Position numbers and translations under genes: made by a program. The notes under the pieces are model-generated. The model had not been told where the DNA came from. It made no database searches and saw nothing but the letters and a program-made list of their open reading frames with translations. Of a stretch of DNA of 64,000 nt, positions 33,945 to 43,566 are shown in pieces; within the stretch, counting starts at the first letter, position 1; each line of letters starts with the position of its first letter. Source of the DNA: Fonsecaea monophora (Eukaryota; Ascomycota; Eurotiomycetes; Chaetothyriales; Herpotrichiellaceae); the NCBI RefSeq assembly GCF_001642475.1, contig NW_019173970.1, forward strand, positions 1 through 64,000, given 5' to 3'.

Positions 33945-35350
33945 TCATCGAAAGTAAGCCGGTGGCGGTGTCCTCGTCGCGTTGCGCTGTCCTTGCTGCC
34001 GCTGCGCCGTGCTCACACCCAGCGGTCCGAGAAGTTCACTGTGACCGTCCTCCCCCTCCTCAGACTCCCAGCCCGAGGCAATCTCCGAGACGCCCACAAC
34101 GACTTGGTTCTTCGCTGCGTCGTCGGCTTTCGACCCGTAAGCGGCGACCGAGAGCGGAATGTTGGTGTGGAGAGAGTACTTGGGTGCGCCGTGGCCACCG
34201 TGGAACGTCAGGCAGAGATCCAGAGCATAGGTCCTCGCGAGATACATCCAGTCCAGAGATGGCTGGGAGATGGCATCCGGCACGGAGAGGTCGAGTTGAG
34301 ACGTCGCAACGTACGGCTCGGCGGGGGTTTTCTTCGCCTTCTGCGTGCGACGAGAGTCGTCGTACTGCGGTAGCGGGCGAAATAGGATGGTCGACTTCTG
34401 CGTCGACGCCGTCGTCACTTTGTAAATGACCTCGCCCGCTCTCACCTTTGCAGAAGACGGGCGACCGGGTGTCGTGGAGAAGCGCGTCTTCACCTCCCAC
34501 TTGGCTTCGACCGAGCATTTCAGCGATTGACGACCGTCTATTCCAAAATTCTCGGACGCGTCCCTGGCCACGCTGAGGGGCACGCTGATGTGTCGCTTCC
34601 CAGTCTCTGGGTCCCGTCGCACCGTCATGTCCGCTTCGGACAAAGTGAGTGACAGGTCCGGGATTTTGTGAAACCGACAGCGCGCCAGGATGTCGGGTTT
34701 CGCACGGTGGGTCAGGGGGATCCCTCTCGCCGGCGCCGCCCGTAGATGATGGTAGAGAGATGGGATTTGGGTGTGCTGGGTCAAGAAACCGATCTGCCTC
34801 CCGGAAAGGCGAAACGTGACCTCGACCCAGTAAGACACTTCACAGCTCCCATGTTCGACCCGTAGATCGTTCAGCGCCGTGCTCTGGGTAATTGTGGTGG
34901 TGCCTGTGAACGTGCCCGTCAGGGGAAGAGAGCGGAAGATGCCATCCCTGCAGGAAATCCTGGTGGGCAGTTCAAAGTAAAAGTCCAAATGGCGACTTTT
35001 GCGCGTATCGGTCTCGCTGGTACACGTGGCCGGTTTGAAATCCGACACCGCCTTGACATCGGTGAGGGTGATAATGTCCTCAATCGCATGCTTGTAACCC
35101 ACCGAAGATGTGATAACACCTGGTATTATGTCAGACTCTCTTCCAAGGGCCTCGTGGTGTCGGTATTACCTCGCAAACACAGTTGCACCGTGTCAAACAT
35201 GTGCTGTCTTATAGAGTCGTCTAGGACACTGAGCCGACCGTTGATTCGAGACGGGCCTCCATTGCACGCGGCATCGTTGCCGTTGTCGCAAAAAGGAGAC
35301 ACAGCCTTGCCCGTCTCAGGCTTCCCAACCTGTAAACGAGCATAGATCAT
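33945..35350 (-). CDS. arrestin-related trafficking adaptor-like protein (PY motif)
   Basis: Exons 35350-35170 and 35119-33945 with a 50-nt intron (GTAATA...ACCAG); 451 aa. The first exon supplies the N-terminal arrestin strands (MIYARLQVGKPETG ... GRLSVLDD), and the second continues with ELPTRISCRDGIFRSLPLTG, a Y(W)VEV strand and an arrestin-C-like half. The last residues are TPPPAYFR: PPAY fits the PPxY consensus that binds WW domains of the Rsp5/NEDD4 ubiquitin ligase, and yeast ARTs use such motifs to ubiquitinate plasma-membrane transporters. Whether this protein works that way is inferred from architecture and motif. The position of the PY motif at the extreme C-terminus is notable. Confidence 0.72.
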
Positions 35351-37352
35351 GGTGGTGTCTTCAGGTCGCTGTAAACGACACCCCTCTAGATGCGACAGAG
35401 TCTTTATGAGAGACTGGGAAATCCGGGGAGCAGAAAACTTGCCCGGGGCATATATGACTTTTCCCCCTTACTCTATTGACCTGAAGAGGGAAGGCGACCC
35501 ATGGACGCCATGGTTGGGTGGGTCAGCTAGCCCATATCTTTTTTGACTTCCCACGGAATTTCGGGCTAACCAGCATACAGACCAGTAGCGTGTGGTGTTC
35601 ACCGGCCTTATCACACGAATTGTAGGGACAGCTGAACCGAATCCCGAAGCGCCATGTGCCATGCCTTTGGGATCACCATGGCAGGGTCCAATTAGTCACT
35701 CTGGGAGTCCCAAGAAAACAGTTTGGCGGAAATAGAAGAAAACTTGACATTTCTCTAGTGAGTTACGCGAGGGCCGAGGAACCGAGTCATCGTTTGTTCA
35801 TGTTTGAAAAGAAAGCGCTGCCGCCGACTTCGGATCGCTTGGTTCTCGACCCTGAGACTTCTTGTGTAGTTCCAAACCCACCACTCCTGTACGAAGGGCT
35901 GCAAAGGGAAAGTTGCTGTACAGTCCAGAAGAGATGAACCCATTCCGGTCCTTGTGCAAGTGGTAGCCGTTTGCCGGATTCCGTAGGTGTGCCGGTTGCC
36001 AACGGCTATAGGCGATGATTTCCCGGGCTCGGGAGAGGCTAGATAGTTAGCTGGTTCTTCTCAATTATAAGCTCCCGATGGTCTGCCTCGAATTCAAAGA
36101 CACAACGCGGCTAATAATACGCGGTTTGTTCTCGTCCTCGAAGATCAAGTCAGCAGGACGGCACCTTTGCCCACGATTGGTGGGTTTGGTTGATAATCCG
36201 GAGGATCGCGAAAAGGACTTAGCAGTTCAGGAAGGAGAGAAGAATCCAACTGGCTATTTTGTTGGTCTCAGCAGGTCGAGAACCACTAGGCCTTAGGCTC
36301 TCCTCAGTCCTTCACGGATCTGGGAGACACAGGGAAAGAAACCAAAGTCCTGGCCAGCTAGTGGGGGTTTTCTTCTTGGGTGGTGGCTCTGGTGGCTGAG
36401 TGGGGGAAGATGATACTTCCCGGGGAGGAGTTCAGTCTTCCCTGCCCTCGACGATTGGCCAAGTGAGGGGTCGTTAGGCTGTACCTCGTAAAGGGCCCAG
36501 AGACTTGTTTCCTGGCCTTTGCGGCTAGTTTCGCTGAGAAACCTGGGGGAGGGCCATACGTTGCTATTGCGCAGGCGAATTGGTGAGGGCCACCTTGTAC
36601 TTGTAGCCACAGGATCCACTGGCTAGGACTAGAATACATGCTGGCGAGGCCTAGACGTTGTCTTTCGCGTGGATTCGGTGGCTATTCGTGGTTAGGAAAA
36701 CAAGTCCCCACGGGAGCAGCTCGTTGCGGTTTGGGCCTCCCACATGGTTTGGGATCCAAGATTTGCTTCAGAACGATGCTGATTGCTCAGAAACCCAAAG
36801 AGTCGCCATTGATTTCGTCCATTGAAAATTCCCTAGCGTATTTGTCTAGGTCGGAAACTCGTCCTGACCACTCGGGGAATGCCGAGTACTGTGTTGCGCT
36901 CTTTGTACCAAGCCTCGTCTGGGGTAATTCGTCTGTAGTTCCAATTCTGTTCCCGAGGTCAGTCTTCTTACAACCTCGGATCAGGTATTCTTGGGTCATA
37001 TTGGCGTGCATCGACCACTTCCCCACTCGTAGCAAGGCCCAAAGTAGAGAGAAATGGACGAGTCGTCCTGTTCCTGGAGTGAAGTCTATTAGTGAGATGG
37101 AAAAGTCCACTCGGAGAACCGCCATTGTTTGTCGGTGCTATCTCACTGACTGGTGTTTCGGATCATTCTCCGTGAATCGAGGCCTACCCTGTGCTTGTTG
37201 ATGACTGCAAGGCTGCCGACCAAGGGTCCACCAGGCTGAAGGATTGGACGCCCTTGAGGCGCCCCTGATCGATGCCACAGGCACAATCCCTGGTGCTTCG
37301 TTCACCAGTCCTTGCATGACGACTGTCCGAATTGGGTTGCGGGTGTTAACGT
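35351..37352. other. 2-kb intergenic region with unexplained open frames
   Basis: Upstream of the arrestin-like gene and downstream of the DUF7580/PNP gene, both minus. It contains a 187-codon plus-strand frame (36638-37201) and an overlapping 112-codon minus-strand frame (36787-37125). Neither has recognisable domains or splice partners. The stretch could be promoter, a decayed gene or old repeat; nothing decides. Confidence 0.35.
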
Positions 37353-40300
37353 TCAGTCCACAGGCGGTCCACTTCCGGGCCTCCATTCCTCGAGAAATGC
37401 TTTCGTGGCCGCTGCCGCTGTGGCGGCGGCATACATCTGCCACTTCTTATTTTTATGGCTGTCGGCATAGTCGCACACGGCCTTGATGACGAGGCTAGGG
37501 AAGAAGTCCCAGATTCCCGCGCCCTCCATCTCAAATCCGACAACGTCGTACTTTAGCGCAACTTTCTCTCGGTGACGGCCGGATTTCATCACCGTGTCCC
37601 CCGACCCCATGATGCCTATGTGGATGGCTGGCCGGTACGAGCTTCTTTCTCCTGCCGTACGGCCAGGTTGAGTGCCACTCTGGGAACGTGTGCGCTCAAC
37701 GATACCCTTGCTGTAACATCCCAAATCTTCGCAGCTGCTCTTGATGGCGGCGCGACAAATGCCATCGGGTTCCGCCCACTGACAGGTCTGACAGTTTCCA
37801 GCCTCATGGTGTCGATGCAGTGAAGAGCACGCAAATAGTGTGTCTGCCTCCGCTCCAGGATATGCCACCCTTTCATCTCTGGCCTGAAGGGCTTCCAGAA
37901 GGCGATTCACCTTGCGCTCTAATCGTCGTCGATGATGTGATGTCTCCAGTTTGGCGAGAAGCGACCGAATCTCCACAGGAGGCTTCCCTGATCCTCCTTC
38001 CAGACAGTCCTTACATTCAAAACCCGTCGGGTACTGCCTGCCAAAATCGTACTGGATGAGCGATCGACTGATAATGACATCTCCCAAAAAGATTTCTCGC
38101 TTGCCATGATGACGATAGTATGGCACCCCTCCGCAGATACCCACGACTAATACAAGCTGAATATTGCAAAAGCTCGATTCCAAACCCCAGGCGACACTGG
38201 CCGCACTGACTTTCCCCGTAGAGGGCATATGAACGACGACGACGTTATGATGACCTATTCGGCCGATGGTGTAGGCATTGGGGTCCTTCAACGCCTTGCC
38301 ATATCTGTGGTCGTCATCGTCCCAGTGTTGGTCGAACAAAGAAATGATGCAATCTGCTTCAATAGTCAAAGCACAGATAATACCAATTCCAAAGTCTTGA
38401 CGCGTGCGCGGGCGGGATTGAGTTGAAGAGCGGACACTGACATCGGCCGGAATTATTGTCTCGGCTACAGTCTGAGACTGAGCACCTATTCCGTTCGACT
38501 GTGGTTGCATTGTATTATTATGCCTGGGGCCGTTAGCGTTCCCTGCCAGCAATGCATCAGCGGCTAAAATTGGCTTTGCCATCAGCGGCTTCACCGATCC
38601 TACGGTCCAGATATCATGTATCCAGCCCGTTCCAACAAGTAGGTCTTCCAATGGCCTAACAACGTCTTCGAGGATCATCAAACGCGTATCTTCAATGTCG
38701 ACAAGCGAAATGCCAGATGCGGGACCTTCGGTGATGAATTGATTGCTGACACAATTACGCACAGCTTCCCAGTACTTCCTGTAGTCGAAAGTATCCCATG
38801 GCATCCCTCGGGACAAGAATTCTTGTGCTGATAGCCATTCCGAGTTGATGTTAACTTCATCATTTCGCGAAAGATCTCTGGCTCGTATGCCGGTGGCTAT
38901 CTCGATCAATAACCACCCAAGAGCCAGGATCTTGGGGTACTGGTGAATTTGACCAACAATGCCGCTACAGTCGTTCTCGTGACCGTCGCTTTCCTCCATC
39001 TGTACTGCCAAGTAAGGTTTGTTGACAAAAATCACGGGCGCCGAACGGTCAATTCCTGGCTGCTTTTGCAGAAAATGTATGTCATCGGCACTCCATGGTC
39101 TGGACATCCAATCAGAATTATAGAATTCCCAGACGGATATCGCAATGATGTATGCGAGAATGACCTTCATCTTGTCGGATAGGCGTCCAATTTCTAGTGT
39201 ATCTGACAGAGACAGTGATGGGGAAGCGGTGACATGCGCTTCCAGTGGCAAGCGATTGTAAAGTAACCATAGATAGTTCCTGTGCACTTGGAGACATATC
39301 TGATAGTCTTTTGGCGAGATCATGTAATTGCACAGTCGTGGTTCTACGGGGAGATGATGCAGTGATGAGTCTCGACTCGAAATACCAGCACCTTCCCTAC
39401 CCAGTCTTTCACTAGACTAAAGATTAGAGGCTGGAATATTCTTCGTCTGTTGAACGATTTGGCTTACCTGGGGACTTGGAACTGCATATGTTGCCAGTCT
39501 ATCCGTTTGAGAGTCGACGAGAGCACTGGTCGAGAGGAAAAGACCATGTCATACCGAATGAATGTCTGGTTGACATTGCGGGACGGCCTCAGCCGCAACC
39601 TAGACAAATGCCTTCTGTTTTGTGGGACGGCGTCCGCAGACTCACTAGTTTCGACAACGCACACGCATCTGGAATGCTCTCGAAGCGTTTGATAAAGCTG
39701 CTGTCTGACGTGATTTGGGTAATCTTCTTGCATAGTAAGCTGCCCGGGACGGCGACCAAAAAAGGACTGCCTCGAGTCTTCCGCTGTTGCCGACTGGGGC
39801 TGGTGACCAGCGAAGCCTTTTACAAGAGCAATGAGCTTGGGCAATTTTCCTGCAGAAGCATACGCCAGTAGCCCTGCTTCTAGATCAGCTTCCACTCTGC
39901 TGGACGACGAGGATCGCTCCGAGAGACGCAATAAAAAGATGAAGTCTTCACTGGGCTCTTCGCGATGCCACTATCGACAAGGATTAGAGACTCTCAAGTG
40001 ACCAGGGATTGGGGTTCATAGACAGTGCAGGCTCGCGCAAGCGCTCTAAGAAGCTTCCTGACCCTCCTCTTGAACTTCTCCCCCTGTAATGTGCTCTCGG
40101 ATCTCTGGATGATCTCGGAAAGCGCCGCCAACTCTCCTCCAAGATTCCCCAAGCCTTGGTGCAGCCTCTTGATGCCGACCGTGGTGGATACGCGTGCTAT
40201 GGCGAGTAGAGTGCCTGGCGCAGACTCGAGGAGATCGAGATCATCGATATCGTCGTCGGCCATGGCGAATGACACGCTGCAACCGCGAGGGAGACGAGCA

Positions 40301-40383
40301 TGAAAAATGGAGAAGGATGACAGATCGTTCATCGTCAGTTCAGCCTGATTGCACGCACCTTTCAACTCTTGATGTGCATCCAT
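37353..40383 (-). CDS. DUF7580 - nucleoside phosphorylase (PNP_UDP) fusion protein
   Basis: Exons 40383-40024, 39970-39468, 39411-37353 with introns of 53 nt (GTCTAT...GATAG) and 56 nt (GTAAGC...TCTAG); 973 aa (933 if ATG 40263 is used). The upstream frame begins with TTG. Residues about 40-120 are helical and charged. The middle part (about 200-510) has the DUF7580 signature: AYIIAISVWEFYNSDWM, PWSADDIHFLQ, KPYLAVQM and YPKILALGWLLIEI. From about 620 comes a complete PNP_UDP_1 domain: FGIGIICALTIEAD, LVLVVGICGGVPYY, EIFLGDVIISRSLIQYDFGR, GSGDTVMKSG, VVGFEMEGAGIWD and AVCDYADSHKNKKWQ. The same PNP subtype is the N-terminal domain of many fungal NLRs; here it is C-terminal and no NB-ARC/NACHT is present. 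Catalysis would be nucleoside or nucleotide N-glycosidic cleavage; signalling role inferred. The first intron donor is weak, so the N-terminus is less sure. Confidence 0.8.
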
Positions 40384-40531
40384 CAACCCCGCACTGACCC
40401 AGCCTGCGCTTTCAGCCTCACTTCGACTTGAACGCCTTTGACCTTCTCTTCCACCTAGATAATTCTATATTCCCGCCAATACCATCCCATTTAAAGAGTC
40501 CGAGAGCTCCTTAAGATCTGGACACTGCTAA
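40384..40531. promoter_or_regulatory. compact bidirectional promoter
   Basis: Only 148 bp separate the two start codons (287 bp or less if the downstream ATG of the minus gene is used). It contains CTATATTC near 40469 and ATTTAAAG near 40489 as A/T-rich TATA-like elements. Such a short gap suggests coordinated expression of both genes. Confidence 0.55.
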
Positions 40532-43081
40532 ATGAGCGACAAAGAGCTGGAAAGCCCTGCCGATGTCCAGAATGTCTCCGTCCTGACGCAAAAATGTGAT
40601 GGCTTGCTAGAAGAATGCCTGCACAATCGGCTGCTCATGGAGCACGAGTGGGCCGAGAACAAACTTGCGGCTTTCAGACTCTGGGTCTCAGAAACTGGCG
40701 CAGGCATGACCGATATGTACGAGTCGTCTCTGGGTGACAGGCTTAGCCAAAAGCCAACCCTTCTCAGTGTCTTCGCAGACCTTCTACGATTGTTGGGCGT
40801 CTTCATCAGAGAGTGCCAGGCCACGAGTCTCACTACCCATGGGGCTGAGTTGGAGCAATACCTCAGTTGGGCAGCACAGAAATCCCAGACTCAAGGCCCG
40901 ATTCGGATACAGAGGGGCAGATCATCAGGAACGCAGCGTGCTTCCAGCCGCCGGACCTCGAGGTCAATATCTCCATGGTCTGACCAGTCCAGTTTTGCTT
41001 CCGATTCTGACGGTAAAGAGCGATTGAGCGACGGACGTCTTGCTGAAGCGATGCAGAGCGTTGAGTCTATCCTTGACCAATTGAAGAATGTCAGCCTTGC
41101 AGTGCGTCGGACGGGACATCAACTCCGCCTCCAGAAGGCTGATTCGGTATTCAATGCTTCAGAACATTCTGCTCTCGAAAGTTTTCTCATTTTCTGGGTC
41201 TTGGTTCGGACAAGCAAAGGTCCTTCTACTTCCCCCCGGACCATGGGTGATAATGAAGAGTTAACTCCTGTTCAACGACGCCTGATCAATGCTAATCTCA
41301 GGAGGCGAAACCGCTTTCTTTACGCCCAGAAGCATTCGCGAACGGCGGCGAACCCTTCTGCAGTCGAAATGACCGTGGACGCAAAGCCGAATGACATTGC
41401 TTCAGCCGAGAAAGACCTCTCCGCCACCACCGTACCGAAAGCGTCCAACGACAGTTCAATGGCAACGAAGTTTGAGGCCAGTACAGGGTTTTTTGACGAA
41501 AACCTTCCGGCACCGTTTTCCCAGATCTCTTCGACTACCTCGCGAGTACGATACCCTTACCCGCCGAAAATATCATCGAATGTCAAATATTTCAAGTGTC
41601 CTTGTTGTTGTCAGACTTTGAACCGTGCATTTTTGTTCGGGAACCGGTGGAGGAGACATCTCGCCGAGGACGTATGTCCGTATACATGTATTTACGACCA
41701 GTGTCCTACACCGGAGGCTACTTTTGCTACCCATCAAGCTTGGATGTCTCATATGACTGGTGCAGAGCACCCAGATGGCAAGTCTTGGACCTGCTTGATG
41801 TGCGCCGATGGTGTACTATATGGGGACTGCTCAATTCTTTCTGGCCATATCAAGCAAAAACACTCTGATTCAATCGCCACCCATCAAATTCCAACGGTTC
41901 TCGAAACATCCATGTCGCCAGCCACCACCACATTGTCGTGTCCACTGTGCAGACCGACCGTCGAGGCCGGTACACGAACAGCTCGAACGAGCTGGAGACA
42001 TATTGCTGAGCACATACATGATTTTGCCCTACTAGCCCTTCCATGGGCTCCCGATAACCCAATTTGCCATCCTGACGCTATCGATAAAGGACGCACAAAG
42101 GTGGCATCTTGGCTAGGCTTACAAGAACCCTCGATGTCTCACACTGAATCACCGCACGATGATCATGACAGCACCACAAATGAAGCAGGCATCTATTACA
42201 CAGAGGAGGCATACTTTGCCGAGAACAGAGATTTTCGTTCAGATACGAGCAGCATTTCGACGGACACATTCCGTGATCTTCAAGGGCTTGAAAACACAAG
42301 TATATTGCCATTCCCTGAAAACCTCCCGGAAGTTGGGAAGAATCTCGAAAGCACTTCTCCTGGTCCAGTTTCTACCTCAACAATAAGTCCATCAACGTTC
42401 ATGAATGCCAAATTAACTATTTGGCAACCCCGATCATCCTCGTTTCCTTCCAAGCGGGCATCAGATGAAACTATTTCGAGGATAGACGCTAGATACATTG
42501 CAAGGCCGCCAGCATATTATCAGCCGGGTCGTGTGTTTGCCATGCTCCGGGATGAACAAGACATTGAACCACAGAGGATGGACATTATAGCACCAGGAAC
42601 AGTGAATCTGAGCGGAAACAAGCGAAGCTTGGGGAGCCAGACTTCCAGTTCTGTCCACACTATGGTGGTCGTCCAAGCGCATAGTGGCTATTGTGAGTGC
42701 ATACAAGTCAACACTTACGATCAACGAGGGTTGCTCAATTTCATTCATTCTCCCAAAGATGTCAACGCGCATGCGGTGATTTATGTGGAAGGTACAGCAC
42801 CTCACTTGCTATTCAAAGAACCCAGGTCGAACAAAAGGCCTATCGCCGTCAAGAAAACAAATCCTGAACAGAATCTCGCCGGATCCAGCCGCCTCCACTA
42901 TGCTCGAGTGTACAACGTGCAGTATACAGCCAAAACCATCGACATCGGCTACGTGGACGAGAGCTTACCCGATCTTCTCCGAGATTTCCAGACGGTCAAT
43001 GGGCTATCTGAGCATACACTGCCAAAAGAAGGGAGAAAACCATCTGACGAACTGCCAAGAAGAAGAGGGAAAGCCGTCTAA
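40532..43081 (+). CDS. AcuF-type C2H2 zinc-finger protein with C-terminal DUF6590
   Basis: A single exon of 849 aa. The N-terminal 120 residues are helical; a Ser/Arg-rich linker and a second helical segment (160-270) follow. The zinc region spans about 353-505: YFKCPCCCQTL, RHLAEDVCPYTCIYDQCPTP, HQAWMSHM, SWTCLMCADG and SCPLC...RHIAEHIHDFALLALPW, the arrangement of C2H2 segments found in many fungal proteins annotated as acuF-like. After a long acidic Ser/Thr linker, residues about 655-810 form a DUF6590 domain (PGRVFAMLRDEQ, GYCECIQVNTYDQRGL, HAVIYVEG, SRLHYARVYNVQYTAKTIDIG). Domain partners of this kind occur near STAND/NLR and heterokaryon-incompatibility genes. Molecular function is unknown; a nucleic-acid or protein-binding adaptor is the plain guess. 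Divergent from the DUF7580/PNP gene. Confidence 0.82.
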   Translation: MSDKELESPADVQNVSVLTQKCDGLLEECLHNRLLMEHEWAENKLAAFRLWVSETGAGMTDMYESSLGDRLSQKPTLLSVFADLLRLLGVFIRECQATSLTTHGAELEQYLSWAAQKSQTQGPIRIQRGRSSGTQRASSRRTSRSISPWSDQSSFASDSDGKERLSDGRLAEAMQSVESILDQLKNVSLAVRRTGHQLRLQKADSVFNASEHSALESFLIFWVLVRTSKGPSTSPRTMGDNEELTPVQRRLINANLRRRNRFLYAQKHSRTAANPSAVEMTVDAKPNDIASAEKDLSATTVPKASNDSSMATKFEASTGFFDENLPAPFSQISSTTSRVRYPYPPKISSNVKYFKCPCCCQTLNRAFLFGNRWRRHLAEDVCPYTCIYDQCPTPEATFATHQAWMSHMTGAEHPDGKSWTCLMCADGVLYGDCSILSGHIKQKHSDSIATHQIPTVLETSMSPATTTLSCPLCRPTVEAGTRTARTSWRHIAEHIHDFALLALPWAPDNPICHPDAIDKGRTKVASWLGLQEPSMSHTESPHDDHDSTTNEAGIYYTEEAYFAENRDFRSDTSSISTDTFRDLQGLENTSILPFPENLPEVGKNLESTSPGPVSTSTISPSTFMNAKLTIWQPRSSSFPSKRASDETISRIDARYIARPPAYYQPGRVFAMLRDEQDIEPQRMDIIAPGTVNLSGNKRSLGSQTSSSVHTMVVVQAHSGYCECIQVNTYDQRGLLNFIHSPKDVNAHAVIYVEGTAPHLLFKEPRSNKRPIAVKKTNPEQNLAGSSRLHYARVYNVQYTAKTIDIGYVDESLPDLLRDFQTVNGLSEHTLPKEGRKPSDELPRRRGKAV

Positions 43082-43566
43082 CAACAGCAGGAATCTTGAT
43101 GAAGTTACCACAATTTTTCGTATTTGACCGTGCTTTGATCTGGTTGATACAGAATTGGCCGGGCTGCAACTGAGCTGCTTGTACCTAGTAAAAGAGCCTT
43201 AGAGCCTCGTCTCTTGTCCTGATGAGCGTAAGGCTGCGTGACTCGGTGGCACGGGTGGCTAGACGGATTTGACATTAGTCAGCTTGGCCCTGCACGTGCC
43301 ATGCCAAGATCCCCAGCCTCGGCACCCCACCATTAGCCCCCACTTCATCGTCCACTCTCCGTTCACATCGAGGATATGACGGTAACTATCTCTGGTTTAG
43401 CGCCGGAGTGTCAACCGTCGAGTCCAAGTCAGATTCATGGGCCAGTAAAACATCTCATTTCTTCCATTTTCAACCCTCGTGGCAGTGATATTGCGAGTGT
43501 CCGTGCGCCAACTTCAATGTTTGTGCATCTCAACCGACGAGCTGCGTAGCTCCTCAGGGCACCATC
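43082..43566. other. intergenic, Zn2Cys6 regulator promoter
   Basis: About 0.5 kb between two plus-strand genes. No gene or clear element was recognised. Confidence 0.5.
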
